DNA of 64,000 nucleotides from Hyparrhenia diplandra (GCA_015847255.1 JADLZK010002635.1:186001-250000); one strand, 5' to 3'. Counted from the first letter of the stretch, positions 1 to 10,398 are shown. Program-made: numbers and translations. Notes: generated by a model from the sequence alone, not told the origin.

Positions 1-301
1 AGGTGTGAACATATGAAAGGTCACCTTATATATTTTGGACGGTCACCTTTTATAAAAGCATCTGTTGAATGTTATATCTATGAAGTTGTCATCTAAAATT
101 GGAAATACCTAAGCCAGGAAACCCGAAAACAGATTTTTCCATCCTGGTCCTTTGATGTTGAATCACACTTTGGACTAATTGTGGTGTCTGTTTTGCATTT
201 TACCCATTCTGCAATACCACAGTTACTGTGATGTGATAGTGAGATCATTTATAAGTGTGGACAGTAGAACTCTAACTCTGGTTGAGAATTCCCAATGGCA
301 G

Positions 302-735
302 GTTGCTTACACCTTCGATGCTGGGCCTAACGCAGTCCTAATCGCACAAAACCGTAAAACTGCAGCACATCTCCTCCAGAAGCTCTTATACTATTTCCCT
401 CCACAGGATAAGGATTTGAGCAGGTGAATTTAATGTTTTTCATGATTAAAGCTGTTGTCACTGACTGTATTTAGGAGCTCTATGGATGTATCTGATCAAC
501 ATGATCTTGCAGCTATTTGGTTGGTGATAAATCAATTCTAGGTGATGCTGGAGTGCATTCCATGGAAGATGTGGAAGCTCTTCCAGCACCTCCAGAGATG
601 AAGGTACCGGATCAGAAATTCAAGGGTGATGTTAGCTACTTCATCTGCAGCAGGCTTGGGGCTGGTCCAAAGGTTATTGCTGACGAAAGTCAGGCATTGA
701 TCGATTCAGTCACCGGACTTCCAAAAGGGGTGTAA
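302..735 (+). CDS. MVD: Mevalonate 5-diphosphate decarboxylase, last two exons (gene enters from outside the window)
   Basis: This enzyme decarboxylates mevalonate 5-diphosphate, using ATP, to isopentenyl diphosphate, the last step of the cytosolic/peroxisomal mevalonate pathway. The first exon (about 302-423) encodes VAYTFDAGPNAVLIAQN and LLQKLLYYFPP, conserved in plant MVD. The intron is 424-512 (GT at 424, AG at 511-512). Across the join the frame reads KDLSSYLVGDKSILGDAG without interruption. The second exon (513-735) encodes FKGDVSYFICSRLGAGPK and DSVTGLPKGV, then TAA at 733-735; this matches the usual plant C-terminus. The 302 start is inferred from an AG at 300-301 with a CTAAC branch-like site at about 272. 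The open frame continues upstream of that AG but no longer resembles MVD well (only a weak LTLVE match), so the preceding exon is probably off the left edge. A truncated gene copy cannot be excluded. Confidence 0.88.
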
Positions 736-973
736 TTTCAAATTAGAGTTGAAATAAGGGTTTAAGCCAGGGATTACTGAAACTGTAATCTACAACAAAT
801 GCTAGATTGTTAGGCCGGGAATGGACTAAGACTAACAGATTCCTGAAGATACAGGTGTAATTTCAAATTGGAGTTGAAATAAGGGTTTAAGCCAGGGATT
901 AATGAAACTGTTATCTACAACAAATGCTAAGATTGTTAGGCCGGGAATGGACTAACAGATCCTGAAGATACAT
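730..973 (+). repeat. Tandem duplication spanning the MVD stop codon and 3' UTR
   Basis: Two copies of about 120-125 bases lie head to tail: 730-854 and 855-973. Both start GTGTAATTTCAAATT and both contain GGTTTAAGCCAGGGATTA and GGCCGGGAATGGACTAA. They differ by single-base changes and a few small indels. The first copy includes the MVD stop codon TAA (733-735), so a duplicate of the stop region sits at 855-860. The MVD protein is unchanged, because the first stop is used. Confidence 0.9.
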
Positions 974-1522
974 TAGGCTTGCATATATTGGTTGGTTTCG
1001 TGCTGAGAACTGGACATATTCTACTCCAATTTGTAACTTGTAAGACATATTTGTCATGTAGTATACATTTGCGCTGGTGTCCATTGCTGTTCAACAAGGA
1101 TAGTGGAACAATTTTTCTCCTTTTGTTTTGCTCCCTCCGTCTAGTTGTGGCTGAAATTTTTGTTTATGAAATTGGCACATTGCAGTGACTACTTTATTGA
1201 ACACGTTAGCTAAGACGCAAGCGGAGAATAACTTGTCTGTAAAAAAAAAAATGTCTGGTTGCTTTTCGCAATGGATGAAAAGCCCAAGCGGCCACGCCCC
1301 CGCCAGCCTAACGGAACCCGTCCTCGTATCAGTTAGACAGCAGTCACTCGGCAAACCGAGAAGGAGCCAAGCCACAAGAATTTGTTTTTCTTTGTTTCTC
1401 AGTTTTTTTATATGATCTACCCTTGGTTCTAAATTACAAGTCATTTTAAGAATCTTAAAAAGTTAAATCATCTAAAGTTTAACCAAAATTATAAAAGAAA
1501 AATACGAATTTATAACATCAAA
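974..1522. other. Intergenic, no gene seen
   Basis: This is probably MVD 3' flank. A CTCCCTCCGT string at about 1131 resembles one end of a Stowaway-type MITE, but no matching second end was found. The last 80 bases are AT-rich. No supported coding region. Confidence 0.5.
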
Positions 1523-2780
1523 TCTATATACCTACTATTAAAGAGAGAAAATTTCTGCCACTTTTTTTTCACCTACGGTTTCTTTCACCTCTTCCGTATA
1601 CGTGTAGAAAGCAAACACAGGCTCTCTCGGCTTGTTAACGAGTCCCAAGACCCAACCGAGTACGTACTTGGTCACGTGCACCTTTCCGAGTCGGCACACG
1701 GCTGCGTTGTCCATGTAGTTTGGCAGCCTAGAACTGCAGAGTCCAGACCCGGTGGCCGCAAGCCTGCAACCGCATAGTGCCCCTGCAGTTTGACAGCCTC
1801 GAACTCCAAGGAGTCCAGACCCGGCCGGATCGATGAAAGTTTCATATCAGAGGTATTCAAAGCCTTCATGTCGTATAATAGCAGTACTATAGCATACTAC
1901 TTGATTCATTTTAGTTCAATTTATAGAGTTATAAGTCCATTTGTGAATATTTCGAGAAGTTCAGCAATGGTTTAACGTGACTACATTAGACGAAGGAAAA
2001 ACAAAATAGTACACAAGAGTCTTGATTAGGTTAAAATTTGTATGGGTATTGTTTGAAGACAACCATGTAATATAATTCGATTCCAAAACGTATTGTAATA
2101 TGTGACGCAATTGTTAAATAATTTTTTTGAACCCTGAGTTACCTAGGCGACCGCATAAAAGTCCCAAGGTAAACGCGCATGTTTATATTATCCGTGCATC
2201 CATGCGGTGTGTACATGACGTGAGAGTCAAGTTAAGCCTCCGGCGGCGTGAGTCCAATTTAGATACGGATTAGTTTGGAGGGTGTAACAAAATCATCATG
2301 AAGGAAAAATACAATTCAAATATGCCAGAAGAAAGAGAAAAGGAGAGAATTTAGATAGTGATACTGTACGTGATATCTTAAGATTGTTAACCGAGCCGGA
2401 TCGGGTTAAGTATGAACTACTATTCTAATCTCCATTCTCCAATTGGAGCAAATCAAGGCTACTTGCATCACATATAACGAGATGAAACTGAAAGCGCACA
2501 AACCAATCCAAAAAATGTGACGACCACAGACAAAATTAAACGGCCTTGGTGCTAGCCTTATGACCTGAAATTCAAATATAAAAAACAATTGAAACCCACG
2601 AGAATATACATCTCCAGTCCTCCCGTGTGAATACGACTTATAGAGCGTGTCCGAACATATTATAAAAGTCTGTCAAGATGAAATAAAAATGCATAATACG
2701 ATTAATGAATAAATCTTGAGCTTCATCGTCTTGGACAACAAATCGAACGCCCCGTAGCAACGCACGGGCATATTTCCTAG
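1523..2780 (+). mobile_element. Short non-autonomous Helitron
   Basis: The element starts with TCTATATACCTACTATTAAAG directly after an A (1522) and ends CCTAG directly before a T (2781). This is the Helitron pattern: 5' TC, 3' CTRR, insertion between A and T without target duplication. About 10 bases before the 3' end is the expected hairpin, CCCCGT / AGCAACGC / ACGGGC at about 2750-2769. The GCAACGCACGGGCATATTTCCTAG type of end is very common in grass Helitrons. It is about 1.26 kb with no Rep/helicase coding, hence non-autonomous. Inside, two similar stretches (about 1715-1756 and 1785-1831) share CAGCCT, GAACT and GAGTCCAGACCCGG, an internal duplication offset by about 70 bases. Confidence 0.88.
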
Positions 2781-2959
2781 TAAATATAATATGAAAATAT
2801 AATTAACAAGGAATCTAATGATATTTAGTTGATATCATAAATGTTATTATTTTATCATATAAATTTGGTCAAAGTTGAGACGCTTTCACTCTTTAAGATT
2901 CTTGTAATGAGATGCTCATAGTTTTAAATACAACCATGTTTCAATGGCCCTATGAGGTG

Positions 2960-3030
2960 TATTGTCACCGCCGGTGGATTGGATTCCGGCAGTCATGCCG
3001 GCGGCAGTGATGAATGAATCTGTAGTAGTG
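2960..3030 (-). mobile_element. Isolated end of a CACTA transposon
   Basis: Read on the minus strand from 3030 this begins CACTACTACAGATTCATTC and continues ATCACTGCCGCCGGC, with CCACCGGCGGTGA further in. The same motifs open the large CACTA element at 27368 (TTCATCACTACCGCCGGC), so the two belong to one family. No second end was found nearby: a solo terminus or deletion remnant. Confidence 0.75.
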
Positions 3031-3054
3031 AGTGATGACCGGAAACTTAATCTT

Positions 3055-3269
3055 TGTTGACTTCCATCAGGATTTCATCGATTATGCATCATTCCTGCTA
3101 TGACCTTACCTTATCCGTGTCCGGAGATGGATGACGGGCACCTGAATTATTGGCGGCTTCGTCATTGCCCGCCTCCGCCCTGACCGCCTTACGTTAGTTC
3201 CATTCTCTGTTTGTGTCGTATGTTTGTTGTGAGGTTACCCATAAGGATTTCAACGCCACACTACTTGTA
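3055..3269. repeat. Flank of the hAT insertion, copy A of a dispersed duplication
   Basis: This stretch, continued at 7221-7250 on the other side of the hAT element, is a diverged copy of 21325-21700. Shared strings include GACTTCCATCAGG (GGCTTCCATCAGG in the copy), TGAATTAT, and ATAAGGATTTCAACGCCACAC; after the element both have TCGTCGGAC and TAGCGTACAAACCC. No gene recognised. Confidence 0.75.
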
Positions 3270-4149
3270 TAGATGTCCAACGGGTCGGACCGGGCTGACC
3301 CGCCACGGGCCGCATCGGGCCACGGGCCGCACGGGCCGTGCCTCCACCGTGCCCGGGCCGCGACCTCGGCCCATGGCCTGGTCCGTGGGGCCAATTTACG
3401 AGCCCCGCGGGCGGTCGGGCCACATTTGGCCGGGCCACGTGCCCGGCCCGCCGGTGGCAAGTTAATTTTTCCGCATTCCATATTCCAAATGTTCAAGACA
3501 TTCAAGACGATTCAAATATTCCAAATATGATGATCAAAATATGACAAGTTAAACAGATTCAACACACATGACAAATATGATGATCAAAATGAGCTGTTTG
3601 TGCAATCTTTGCCTCATTAAAAACCTTTCTAGGTAAACCCATCCTTGTGGGAGAAACCCTAGAAAGTAAAAAGAGTACAACCAGCCAAAATTCATTCAAG
3701 TTTCAAGTTTCATGTTCCAAAAGTTTCAAGTCAACAGCTAGCCTATTACAATAGCCTTTTCAGGTGGCAACCAACAAGTCAAGAGCAACAAAAGGAAAAT
3801 GCTATTCCTATCTTCTCGATTCTTCTCCAACTCGGACTTGCAACAAAAGTAGTCCCCGGCTTCCCGTGATATGTCATTGGCACCTTTTAGTTAATATGTT
3901 AACAATCACACACATAGCTAAGGACCTAAGGTTTCACAAGCTTATAGTTTCAAACTTACCTTTCACAGTCATTACATCTCTAGCCACCTCTTCCTCGCCG
4001 CCCGCCCGGCTCTCCCCCCATAAGCTTTGGTGCCGCCGCCGCCACCTCTCCCCCCTTTGGTGCCGCCGCCCGCCACCTCTCCCGTCGCCGCGGGTGCCGG
4101 TCTTTGCGGATCGTGGACGCCAACAGATCCCGCTGCCGCCACCTCTCCC

Positions 4150-5960
4150 ACTTCAGCGGTAGGATCTTCAAGCTCCAGGCTCTTGAATAGCTGAACAAGT
4201 TCATTGTCCACAAGCGTGGCCGTGGCCTTTCTTCTAGCTTGGTCCCAGTTTTTGATGCAGGTCAGCATCTCCACATGCTCAGGCAAAAAGGCGACGACGC
4301 CGGTCTTCAAGTATTCTACCCGGCCAAGCTAAAACAAGATTCGGAGGACACAAGAGAAACAGGGACAGCCATGATATCACGAGCCATAATAGACAGAATT
4401 GGATAGGATTGCTTGTGATCACGCCACCAAAGAAGTATGTCAAAGTTGGGGTCACCCCATGGCACACAGGTCATTGTCGAGATAAGTTGTAAGCTCATTT
4501 ACGACACTAGATGAAGTAGATGGAGTAGATGAGGAAGCGTTAAAGATCCTCCCCATGTTAATGTAACCAGCTTTGGAATCATTGTGCCTCTCGAGCCCCT
4601 TCTTGTATGTCGCACTAGAAGAACCATACTTTGCCCGATACTTGAAAAACAACTGGTCAGCTCATCTTTCATATCACCATAACATAAACCGTAATCGAGA
4701 TCCAGTTGCCTTACCAAGAAGATCTAGGGTTATCAAGAACCCTTTCATCTTACCTCTAGGATCAAGAATGGTTGCAAAAGAATAAAGCGGAGGAATGTTA
4801 TCCCAATATTTAAGGAATTTCAGTTTCATAGGCCTTGCAACATGTTTAAAATGTTCATTATTCTCAGCTTCTTTCAGGTGTTCAAAGCAATGTCAATCAA
4901 TTGATGCAAAGCAAGTGGAGCAAGTGGGATAGTATACACCCGAAAAGAATGATAGTGGACTCATAAAATACTTTTAAGAAATTAAACATATGTTCAGCAA
5001 CATACCAATGATTCACAAGTCAATAACTCGGAACCATAATTAGAGTTAATGAACACACTAAACACTTCTTTGTATGGTAACAAATGCTCAAGCATCAAGT
5101 AAGTAGAATTCCATCGACATCCATGTCCAAGCCAAATTTTCTAGGAGTCATACCTCTAGCAATACAAAAATCTTTGAATCTAGCAATCCTAGTATTAGAA
5201 GAATTTAAAAGTTGATAGCAGTTCTCAAATCATCAAGCCACTCTTTACAGACTGCCAAGCCATCTTTCATAATAAGATTAATTATATGAGTAGCATAATG
5301 ATGCACAAGGAAGTACTTAACTTTATTAGGATCATCACGAGTAGGTGCAGGATAAGAACCCATATAACCAAACAAATCAGGACCCAAGATATCATAAGCC
5401 TTAGAATTAGCACTAGCATTGTCTAAAGTCACAGCAAAAACTTTATCAAGCAAACCAAACTCCTCAACCACTTTAACTATAGAATCAGCTATGTTTTCAC
5501 CGGTATGCTTGCAATCAATCAACCTAAAACCAACAACCTTTTTCTCAATCTCCCAATCTTTATTAACATAATGGCAAACAACAGAGATATAGTCCTCCTT
5601 AGCATTACCAGACTAGATATCGATGCCAAAGAAACAGATGATGCGGCCGGGCAACACATCTTTCATATGCATGTCACGTTGTTCACCATACAATTTAGCC
5701 ATATCTCTAGTGGTGGTGCGCCTAGAAACCTCTTTTTAAAAGAGGGTTGTGAGCATTCTTAATGTAATCAATCCAAGCTGGTAGCACCTATGCCTAATGG
5801 AAGGTCCAACCTAGCAATCAAGCGGCACAATTCAATGCGAGCAACCATAGGATCATATTTCCAATTAGCTAAACCATTAGCATTCAAAGCAAGCCTAGAT
5901 CGAACCATATCGAGAATGATTCTTCAACCGCATACATTTTTTTCATGTAACGCCTCAAAT
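4150..5960 (-). pseudogene. hAT-superfamily transposase, degenerate (RICESLEEPER/Ac type)
   Basis: Pieces of one transposase are legible in order on the minus strand. About 5880-5760: WKYDPMVARIELCRLIARLD. About 5710-5205: a long readable stretch with GLLDKVFAVTLDNASANSKA and VKYFLVHHYATHIINLIMKD, the conserved hAT core (LDNAS...N and the C/H-INLI motif, here with ATH where CAH is usual). About 4650-4450: linker and VVNELTTYLDNDL. About 4460-4190: DILLWWRDHKQSYPILSIMA and SSESCFSLAGRILEDRRRRL, the hATC dimerisation domain. Frameshifts and stops separate the blocks, for example around 5100-4700, so no functional protein is predicted. The GC-rich part above 6000 probably held the first exon or 5' UTR; no BED zinc finger could be read there. 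Confidence 0.88.
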
Positions 5961-6049
5961 GACCAGTGCCATTAGCAGATATAGCAGAGTATCTAGCGAG
6001 CAATGTTTACAGATAGCACCAACACGAACGGCCTTCGCCCCTCACCATC

Positions 6050-7210
6050 CTTTACCTCATCAAAGTATGTCCAAACATCGATTTCTTACCACCGGTGGGA
6101 GTGTCATCGGCGTCCCCGTCGCATCGACATCGATGACTGATCGACATCAACGCCGAAGAAGGCTGCATCCTCACGGATGTCGTTGTCGTCCTCCGGCTAC
6201 GCCTCCCGGTCGTCGTCCGAAAGCGGCGGTCCGGGTCTTGGCCGTCGGCGGTGGCGGACGCCGATCAACCGCGGGCCGCCCCCCGTTCGCGACCCGCGGC
6301 CACGCCCGCCGACCCGACCCTCGGGGCTGGCTCGGACATGCATCTCTAGCACCGTCCCTCAACGCCGGACGCTTGGGCGGCTGGCCATGTCCACTCCGGC
6401 AGAGGGAGCGGACTCGGCGTCATGCACGAACCCGAGAGGGAGAAGGAGAAACAGAGACGAGTCAAGGCAGAGAACAGGGAGGACCGAGGAGAAGAAAGAA
6501 AGAGGAAGGAGGTGAAAGAACTTACCAAGGGCGGCGGAGCCCAGTGCCGGATTTGCAGAGGTGGCCAGAGGAGGAGACAAACGGTGAGATTAGACAGGGG
6601 GGGGGTGAAGGGAAGGGATGGAGCTTCAAGCTTGCACTCACATGTCCATGGAGAGAACAGGGCAGGGGAGAGGAAGAGGAGAAAGGAAAAGAAAGAAGAA
6701 TAAGGAGTAAAAAGAAAAAGGTCACCGGATCGCCGGCGAGAAAGATCCGACGGAGGCACCGTTGGCGTCGCACCGAGCTTGGACGGTAGGAGGGGACGAG
6801 ACACCGTCGCACCGAGCAGATCCGGGCCGGCGAGGGCGTAGGATATCCGCCCCGGCGAAGACGCAGGATCCCACGGCCGGAGGCACCGAGCAGCGGCGGC
6901 GAGTCGGGGAATCGGGGAATGGGGATTAGGGTTTGGGCTGGGGGGGCGGGGGACCGAATGGGGGGGGAGGGGATTAGGGTTGGTTGGGCGCGGGGCGACG
7001 GCGCTTTTTATACACCTCTTAAACAGGCCGGCCGCCACCGGGCCAAGCCGGGCCATCGGCCGGACCGCCACCGTGCCACGGGCCGAGAGGCCCGCCCATG
7101 GTCCGGTCCGCCACCGGGCCCGCCGCCCGGGCCCGGCCATAACGGACCGGACCGGGCCAGGTGCACCGGGCCACGGACCGCCGCCCACCTCGGCCAAATG
7201 GCCAACTTTA
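6050..7210 (-). other. GC-rich 5' part and right end of the hAT element
   Basis: This stretch is strongly GC-rich, with purine-rich runs at 6420-6720 and GGGCC/CGGACCG repeats at 7020-7200. Long open frames exist on both strands, but their predicted products are low-complexity Pro/Arg/Gly/Ser strings without family resemblance. They are treated as by-products of base composition. Confidence 0.6.
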
Positions 7211-7220
7211 ACTACTTGTA

Positions 7221-7470
7221 TCGTCGGACATCGATTAGCGTACAAACCCAATTCAAATTCTTCTCGCTTCTGTCCTTTGTAATCAATGAAAGTGGTGTTG
7301 ATGCGACCTTTTAATGTGATTGACGAAGATAATTAAAAAGATGTCACTGGTCGAAGGGAAGTTGATCCGATGTACGTGTTTGGATACAGGCAGACGCATC
7401 TCATGTAATGACACCTCCATTCAATATTTAAATTTGATCTTCTCTCCTTTCAAAAAACTTGCGGCCTTGA
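7221..7470. other. Intergenic, no gene seen
   Basis: The first 30-40 bases continue duplicated copy A beyond the hAT element. Nothing further was recognised. Confidence 0.5.
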
Positions 7471-7668
7471 GGGCCTCTTTGGTTCACTTTCAAAATTTGT
7501 CTTATCAAAGATTTGGCAAGCCAAAAGTTAGGTAAAAAACTGCTAAAAATTTGGAAAGCTATATGTGAGAGTTTTACAAGTTTTGGTTGCAAACCAATTA
7601 CTAGCCAACATTTTGGTTTGTCAAATTTTTGGCACGGCAAATTTTGGCTAGTTTGGGACAAACGCGAG
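7471..7668. mobile_element. Possible Tourist-like MITE, right end damaged
   Basis: It opens GGGCCTCTTTGGTTCAC, a common end of PIF/Harbinger-type MITEs in grasses, and has AT-rich content with repeated AAATTTTGG motifs. The expected mirror end is only loosely present (TTTGGGACAAACGCGAG at about 7650-7667), where the next CACTA element begins. Confidence 0.35.
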
Positions 7669-7923
7669 ACAACTTCATGGGAATCGCTTTGCGAGAAAGT
7701 GCTCGCCGACTCGGCAAAGCCCCCTTTGCACTCGGCAAAGAAATCGTTTAACAAAGCATTCTTTGCCGAGTGCCAAAAAAACACTTAGCAAAGAAAAACA
7801 CTTTCGGCAAAGATAGTAGTCAAAAATAACCAAAAAAAATATTTGGAGAGGCCGCCACCGACCGGCTACCACTTGCTCTCACCATGGTTTTTTTCTAAGT
7901 TTTTCGACACTTTTGCGTACTGT

Positions 7924-7968
7924 GGGATTCGAACCCACAACCTCTCCCTTACGTGTCCCTTTGCACTA
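7924..7968 (-). other. tRNA-like internal promoter boxes inside the CACTA element
   Basis: On the minus strand there is a box B match GGTTCGAATCC (7924-7934), flanked by a T-arm-like stem GTGGG...CCCAC. A box A-like TAGTGCAAAGG (7958-7968) lies about 33 bases upstream of it. No full tRNA cloverleaf can be drawn. It may be the remnant of a tRNA-derived SINE or a tRNA fragment. Confidence 0.4.
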
Positions 7969-8429
7969 CACTGTCACTTGTGTCTAGATTACGTATTAGC
8001 TCCTCATATATTATACTAAATCGAGAGTAAATTGCTTGTTTGAGGTCCTAAACGATTTTAAATCAAAAAGTTGTCAACTATAAAGTTTCACAACTTTTCA
8101 AGATCTACAATTTCTATTTAGGAAGTTTTGCATCCGAGGTCGTTTGAAAAATTTGAAAAACAGGATTTGCCGAAGTGCCTAAAAAGACACTCGGCAAAGA
8201 GCCTCTTTGCCGAGTGTAAAAAAAAACACTTCGGGGAAACGGGTTTTTCAAACCAGGTTTTGAGGCCCCAAACGAGCTTAAATAAAAAAAGTTATCAACT
8301 ATAAAGTTTCATAACTTTTGAGATCTACACTTTTCATTTAGGAAGTTTTTCCATCCGAGGTCATTTTTGAAAAATTCAAATTTTAAATTTGAGAGCGCTT
8401 TTAGACCTAGTTTTGCATGATAAGATGAA

Positions 8430-8700
8430 TTGAAATCAAAAGTTTTGTACTATAAAGATTCATATCTTTTTGAGACTTACAAAGTTTACTTTGGTCATTT
8501 ATTCATTTGACAAAATGTTAGTAACATTGTTCGTAAATCTTATTAATCTCTCTCATAGTTCTAGGAAACTATGAGAGGATATGAAAGAGATGTAAGTTTT
8601 GTGAACAACGTTATTGATGCTTTGTCAAATGAAGTAATGACCAAAATAAACTTTGTAGAGCTTGAGAAGTTATGAAACTTTGTAATTAAAAACTTTTTTT
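8430..8700. repeat. Long imperfect inverted repeat (hairpin)
   Basis: The left arm (about 8430-8560) is the reverse complement of the right arm (about 8567-8700) over more than 100 bases. The loop is only a few bases (CTAGGA at 8561-8566). Paired segments include CTCTCATAGTT with AACTATGAGAG, CATTTGACAAA with TTTGTCAAATG, and TTTGGTCATT with AATGACCAAA. It lies inside the 7670-8907 CACTA element. A transcript could fold into a long double-stranded RNA. Confidence 0.75.
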
Positions 8701-9069
8701 TATTTAAGCTCGTTTAGGGTCTCAAAAACCGATAAGAAAAAACATGCTTTGCCGTGTTGCCTTGCCGAGTGCCTTTTTTGGCACTCAGCAACTTTTTTGC
8801 CGAAGTGTTTTTCTTTTCTTTTTTTTTTTTATTTGGCACTCGGCAGAGTGCCCAAAAAACACTCGGCAAAGAGGTTGACACTCGCAAAGCGCGGGATTCC
8901 TGTAGTGACATATGAGACAGAATGTAAGATGATGAATTATGATCATCATAATACAAGACATGATTGGAGAACCAGTCTTTCTCCTTTTCTCAAGAAGAGT
9001 AGGAAAAGAGTCAAAAACAAAAAAGATGGAAAAAGAAAACATGAAGCAGTAGCATTATTTACGCTTCTA

Positions 9070-9653
9070 CTACTCGACGACAGCAAGTGATGACCCATTG
9101 GCAGGTGCAGCAGTGCTCGCCGTCGCCGGCACAGACATGTGCACGACCAGCTCCAGCACCATATAGACCTCGGACACCCACTCAGCCGTCCTCCACAGCA
9201 AGTGACCCGTGGCGCGCCGGAGCTGGCCCGTTCCGCCGACGACAGCGAGCTCCGTCGTGTCGTCGAAGATCTTGACGCGGCCGGCCACGGCGAAGGTGCT
9301 GCCGTTGTAGGGCCCATCAGTGTACCACGAGTCGATGGCAGGTCCCTCGGTGACGAGGACAGCATGTAGGTGCCCTGCGCCCGGCCGACGGCCCTGGAGT
9401 CGATGGCAGGTCCCTCGGTGACGAGGTCGTCGATGGCCACCGTGTCGCCGAAGTAGGCGCCCTTTAGCGACGCGTGCGGCGGCCCGACGTTCCGGATGAG
9501 GTGGATGGCCGTCTGCCCCGGCCCGCCGATGATGTCGTGCATGTACAGCCGCAGGTGCACCGGGCGCCGCTGGGCGTCTGCGGCGACGAGCAAGAGGAGG
9601 ACGGCGACGGTGGCGACAAGCACCTGATGCTGTGGCTTTGCAAAGCTGGCCAT
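9070..9653 (-). pseudogene. Dirigent-family protein, frameshifted
   Basis: Dirigent proteins are secreted and steer the stereochemistry of phenoxy-radical coupling in lignan and related pathways. The ATG at 9653 begins a signal peptide (hydrophobic core VLVATVAVLLLLVAADA). Then come LRLYMHDIIGGPGQTAIHLI, GAYFGDTVAIDDLVTEGP and VGRAQGTYMLSS, the conserved dirigent N-half. The second half, in another frame, reads DGPYNGSTFAVAGRVKIFDD and ELAVVGGTGQLRRATGH, ending VHMSVP plus a short tail and TAG at 9070-9072. The frame changes where a 29-base string occurs twice (9329-9357 and 9397-9425, offset 68 bases). The proximal copy looks like an aberrant insert copied from the neighbouring TEGPAIDS codons. 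If the sequence is correct the gene is dead; an assembly error is the alternative. A TATA-like GCTATAG lies at about 9715. Confidence 0.85.
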
Positions 9654-10264
9654 TGTGATGCCCGTTTCCGAGCTGCACTGCTGTGTGGGCTATGTTTATT
9701 GTTCAGGATCTACTATAGCTGGGCCTTACCGCATGAACCAAAATAATTTGGCTGGCCACCATTGTATTGTCACAATCAAATTAGGTGAGAAGTCGAAAAT
9801 CGATAAAGTGATGATATGACCCTGGAAATCATTTGTGTAAATATGTGGGCATCCACGGCACGGAGGACAACATGGAAGCCGACGGCCGACGACTACGAGT
9901 TAGAGCGGCGACACGCCGCGCGCTGGTTGCGATGATCAGTCCAAACTGTAGCCTGTAGGCCCGCTGCCAGGCCAGCATTGGCACCATCTCTTTCTAGAGT
10001 CAGGGGCGGATTAAGATGGCAACGCAACCACGGGTTCTTGACAGTGCAATTAACGAAAAGTTGAATTCCGTAGATGCACTAGATCAGGCCACAATGGGCC
10101 TTTTTTTTTTGTATTTGTACAGGTGTGGCCTGGCTAGGATTCTTGGCCTGGGCACTTCCGGACTGGCCCTGGCCCGTGGCAGACAACATGCCCTTGTTTA
10201 ATGCTCTTGGTAGGATGGTCCGTGGGCGATTTTGTTTGGTCACCCACTCAGCTGAAGCCAAGTA
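9654..10264. other. Intergenic, including upstream region of the dirigent gene
   Basis: No coding region supported. A T-run lies at about 10101. The stretch ends at the left end of the Harbinger element. Confidence 0.5.
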
Positions 10265-10398
10265 GGTGCTGTTTGGTTGCGGGTGGCCATACGGATTCAA
10301 CTATCACTTCGGTGTATCGGTAACAAAACAATACCGCACTACTCATTTTCCACCACCATAAATACCTCCCTCGCTCAACTCTCACCGCTCGCCCTTCA

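Larger units (their letters stand above)
3270..7210 (-). mobile_element. hAT transposon with decayed transposase
   Basis: The left end reads TAGATGTCCAACGGGTCGG; the right end, read inward on the minus strand, TAAAGTTGGCCATTTGGCC, a related but imperfect inverted repeat. Both sides are flanked by ACTACTTGTA (3260-3269 and 7211-7220), containing the 8-bp target duplication TACTTGTA typical of hAT. The outermost 200 bases at each end are rich in GGGCC/CGGCC subterminal motifs. The middle encodes a degenerate hAT transposase on the minus strand. An empty version of the site exists at about 21440-21459, which supports the boundaries. The right edge is uncertain by two bases because the direct repeat is longer than 8. 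Confidence 0.85.
7670..8907. mobile_element. Non-autonomous CACTA (En/Spm) element
   Basis: Read inward from 8907 on the minus strand the end is CACTACAGGAATCCCGCGC followed by TTTGCGAGTG. The left end near 7670 is a decayed version (ACTTCATGGGAATCGC then TTTGCGAG). Both ends carry many copies of the subterminal motif CTTTGCCGAGTGCC or its complement, including 7709-7790 and 8750-8880. This motif set marks a well-known grass CACTA family. There is no transposase. Inside, two 100-base stretches (about 8030-8150 and 8262-8375) repeat one another (AACTATAAAGTTTCA, TTTAGGAAGTTTT, ATCCGAGGTC), and a long hairpin lies at 8430-8700. Confidence 0.82.

Noticed and set aside
179..301. Upstream extension of the MVD frame as coding
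   Set aside because: The first 40 residues do not match MVD apart from a weak LTLVE similarity; an AG acceptor at 300-301 with a branch-like site better explains the exon start. Kept as an alternative only.
3194..3530. Overlapping Pro/Arg/Gly-rich open frames on both strands
   Set aside because: They lie in the GGGCC-rich subterminal repeats of the hAT element; low complexity and antisense overlap indicate base-composition artefacts.
5959..7314. Long open frames (up to 300 codons) on both strands
   Set aside because: GC-rich and purine-rich hAT sequence; the products are Arg/Pro/Ser strings without domains, and the transposase proper is on the minus strand at 4150-5960.
7916..7990. A functional tRNA gene on the minus strand
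   Set aside because: Only box A- and box B-like words are present; no acceptor stem, D arm or anticodon arm can be formed.
9474..9746. Plus-strand frame opposite the dirigent gene
   Set aside because: Antisense shadow of a GC-rich gene; no family resemblance.
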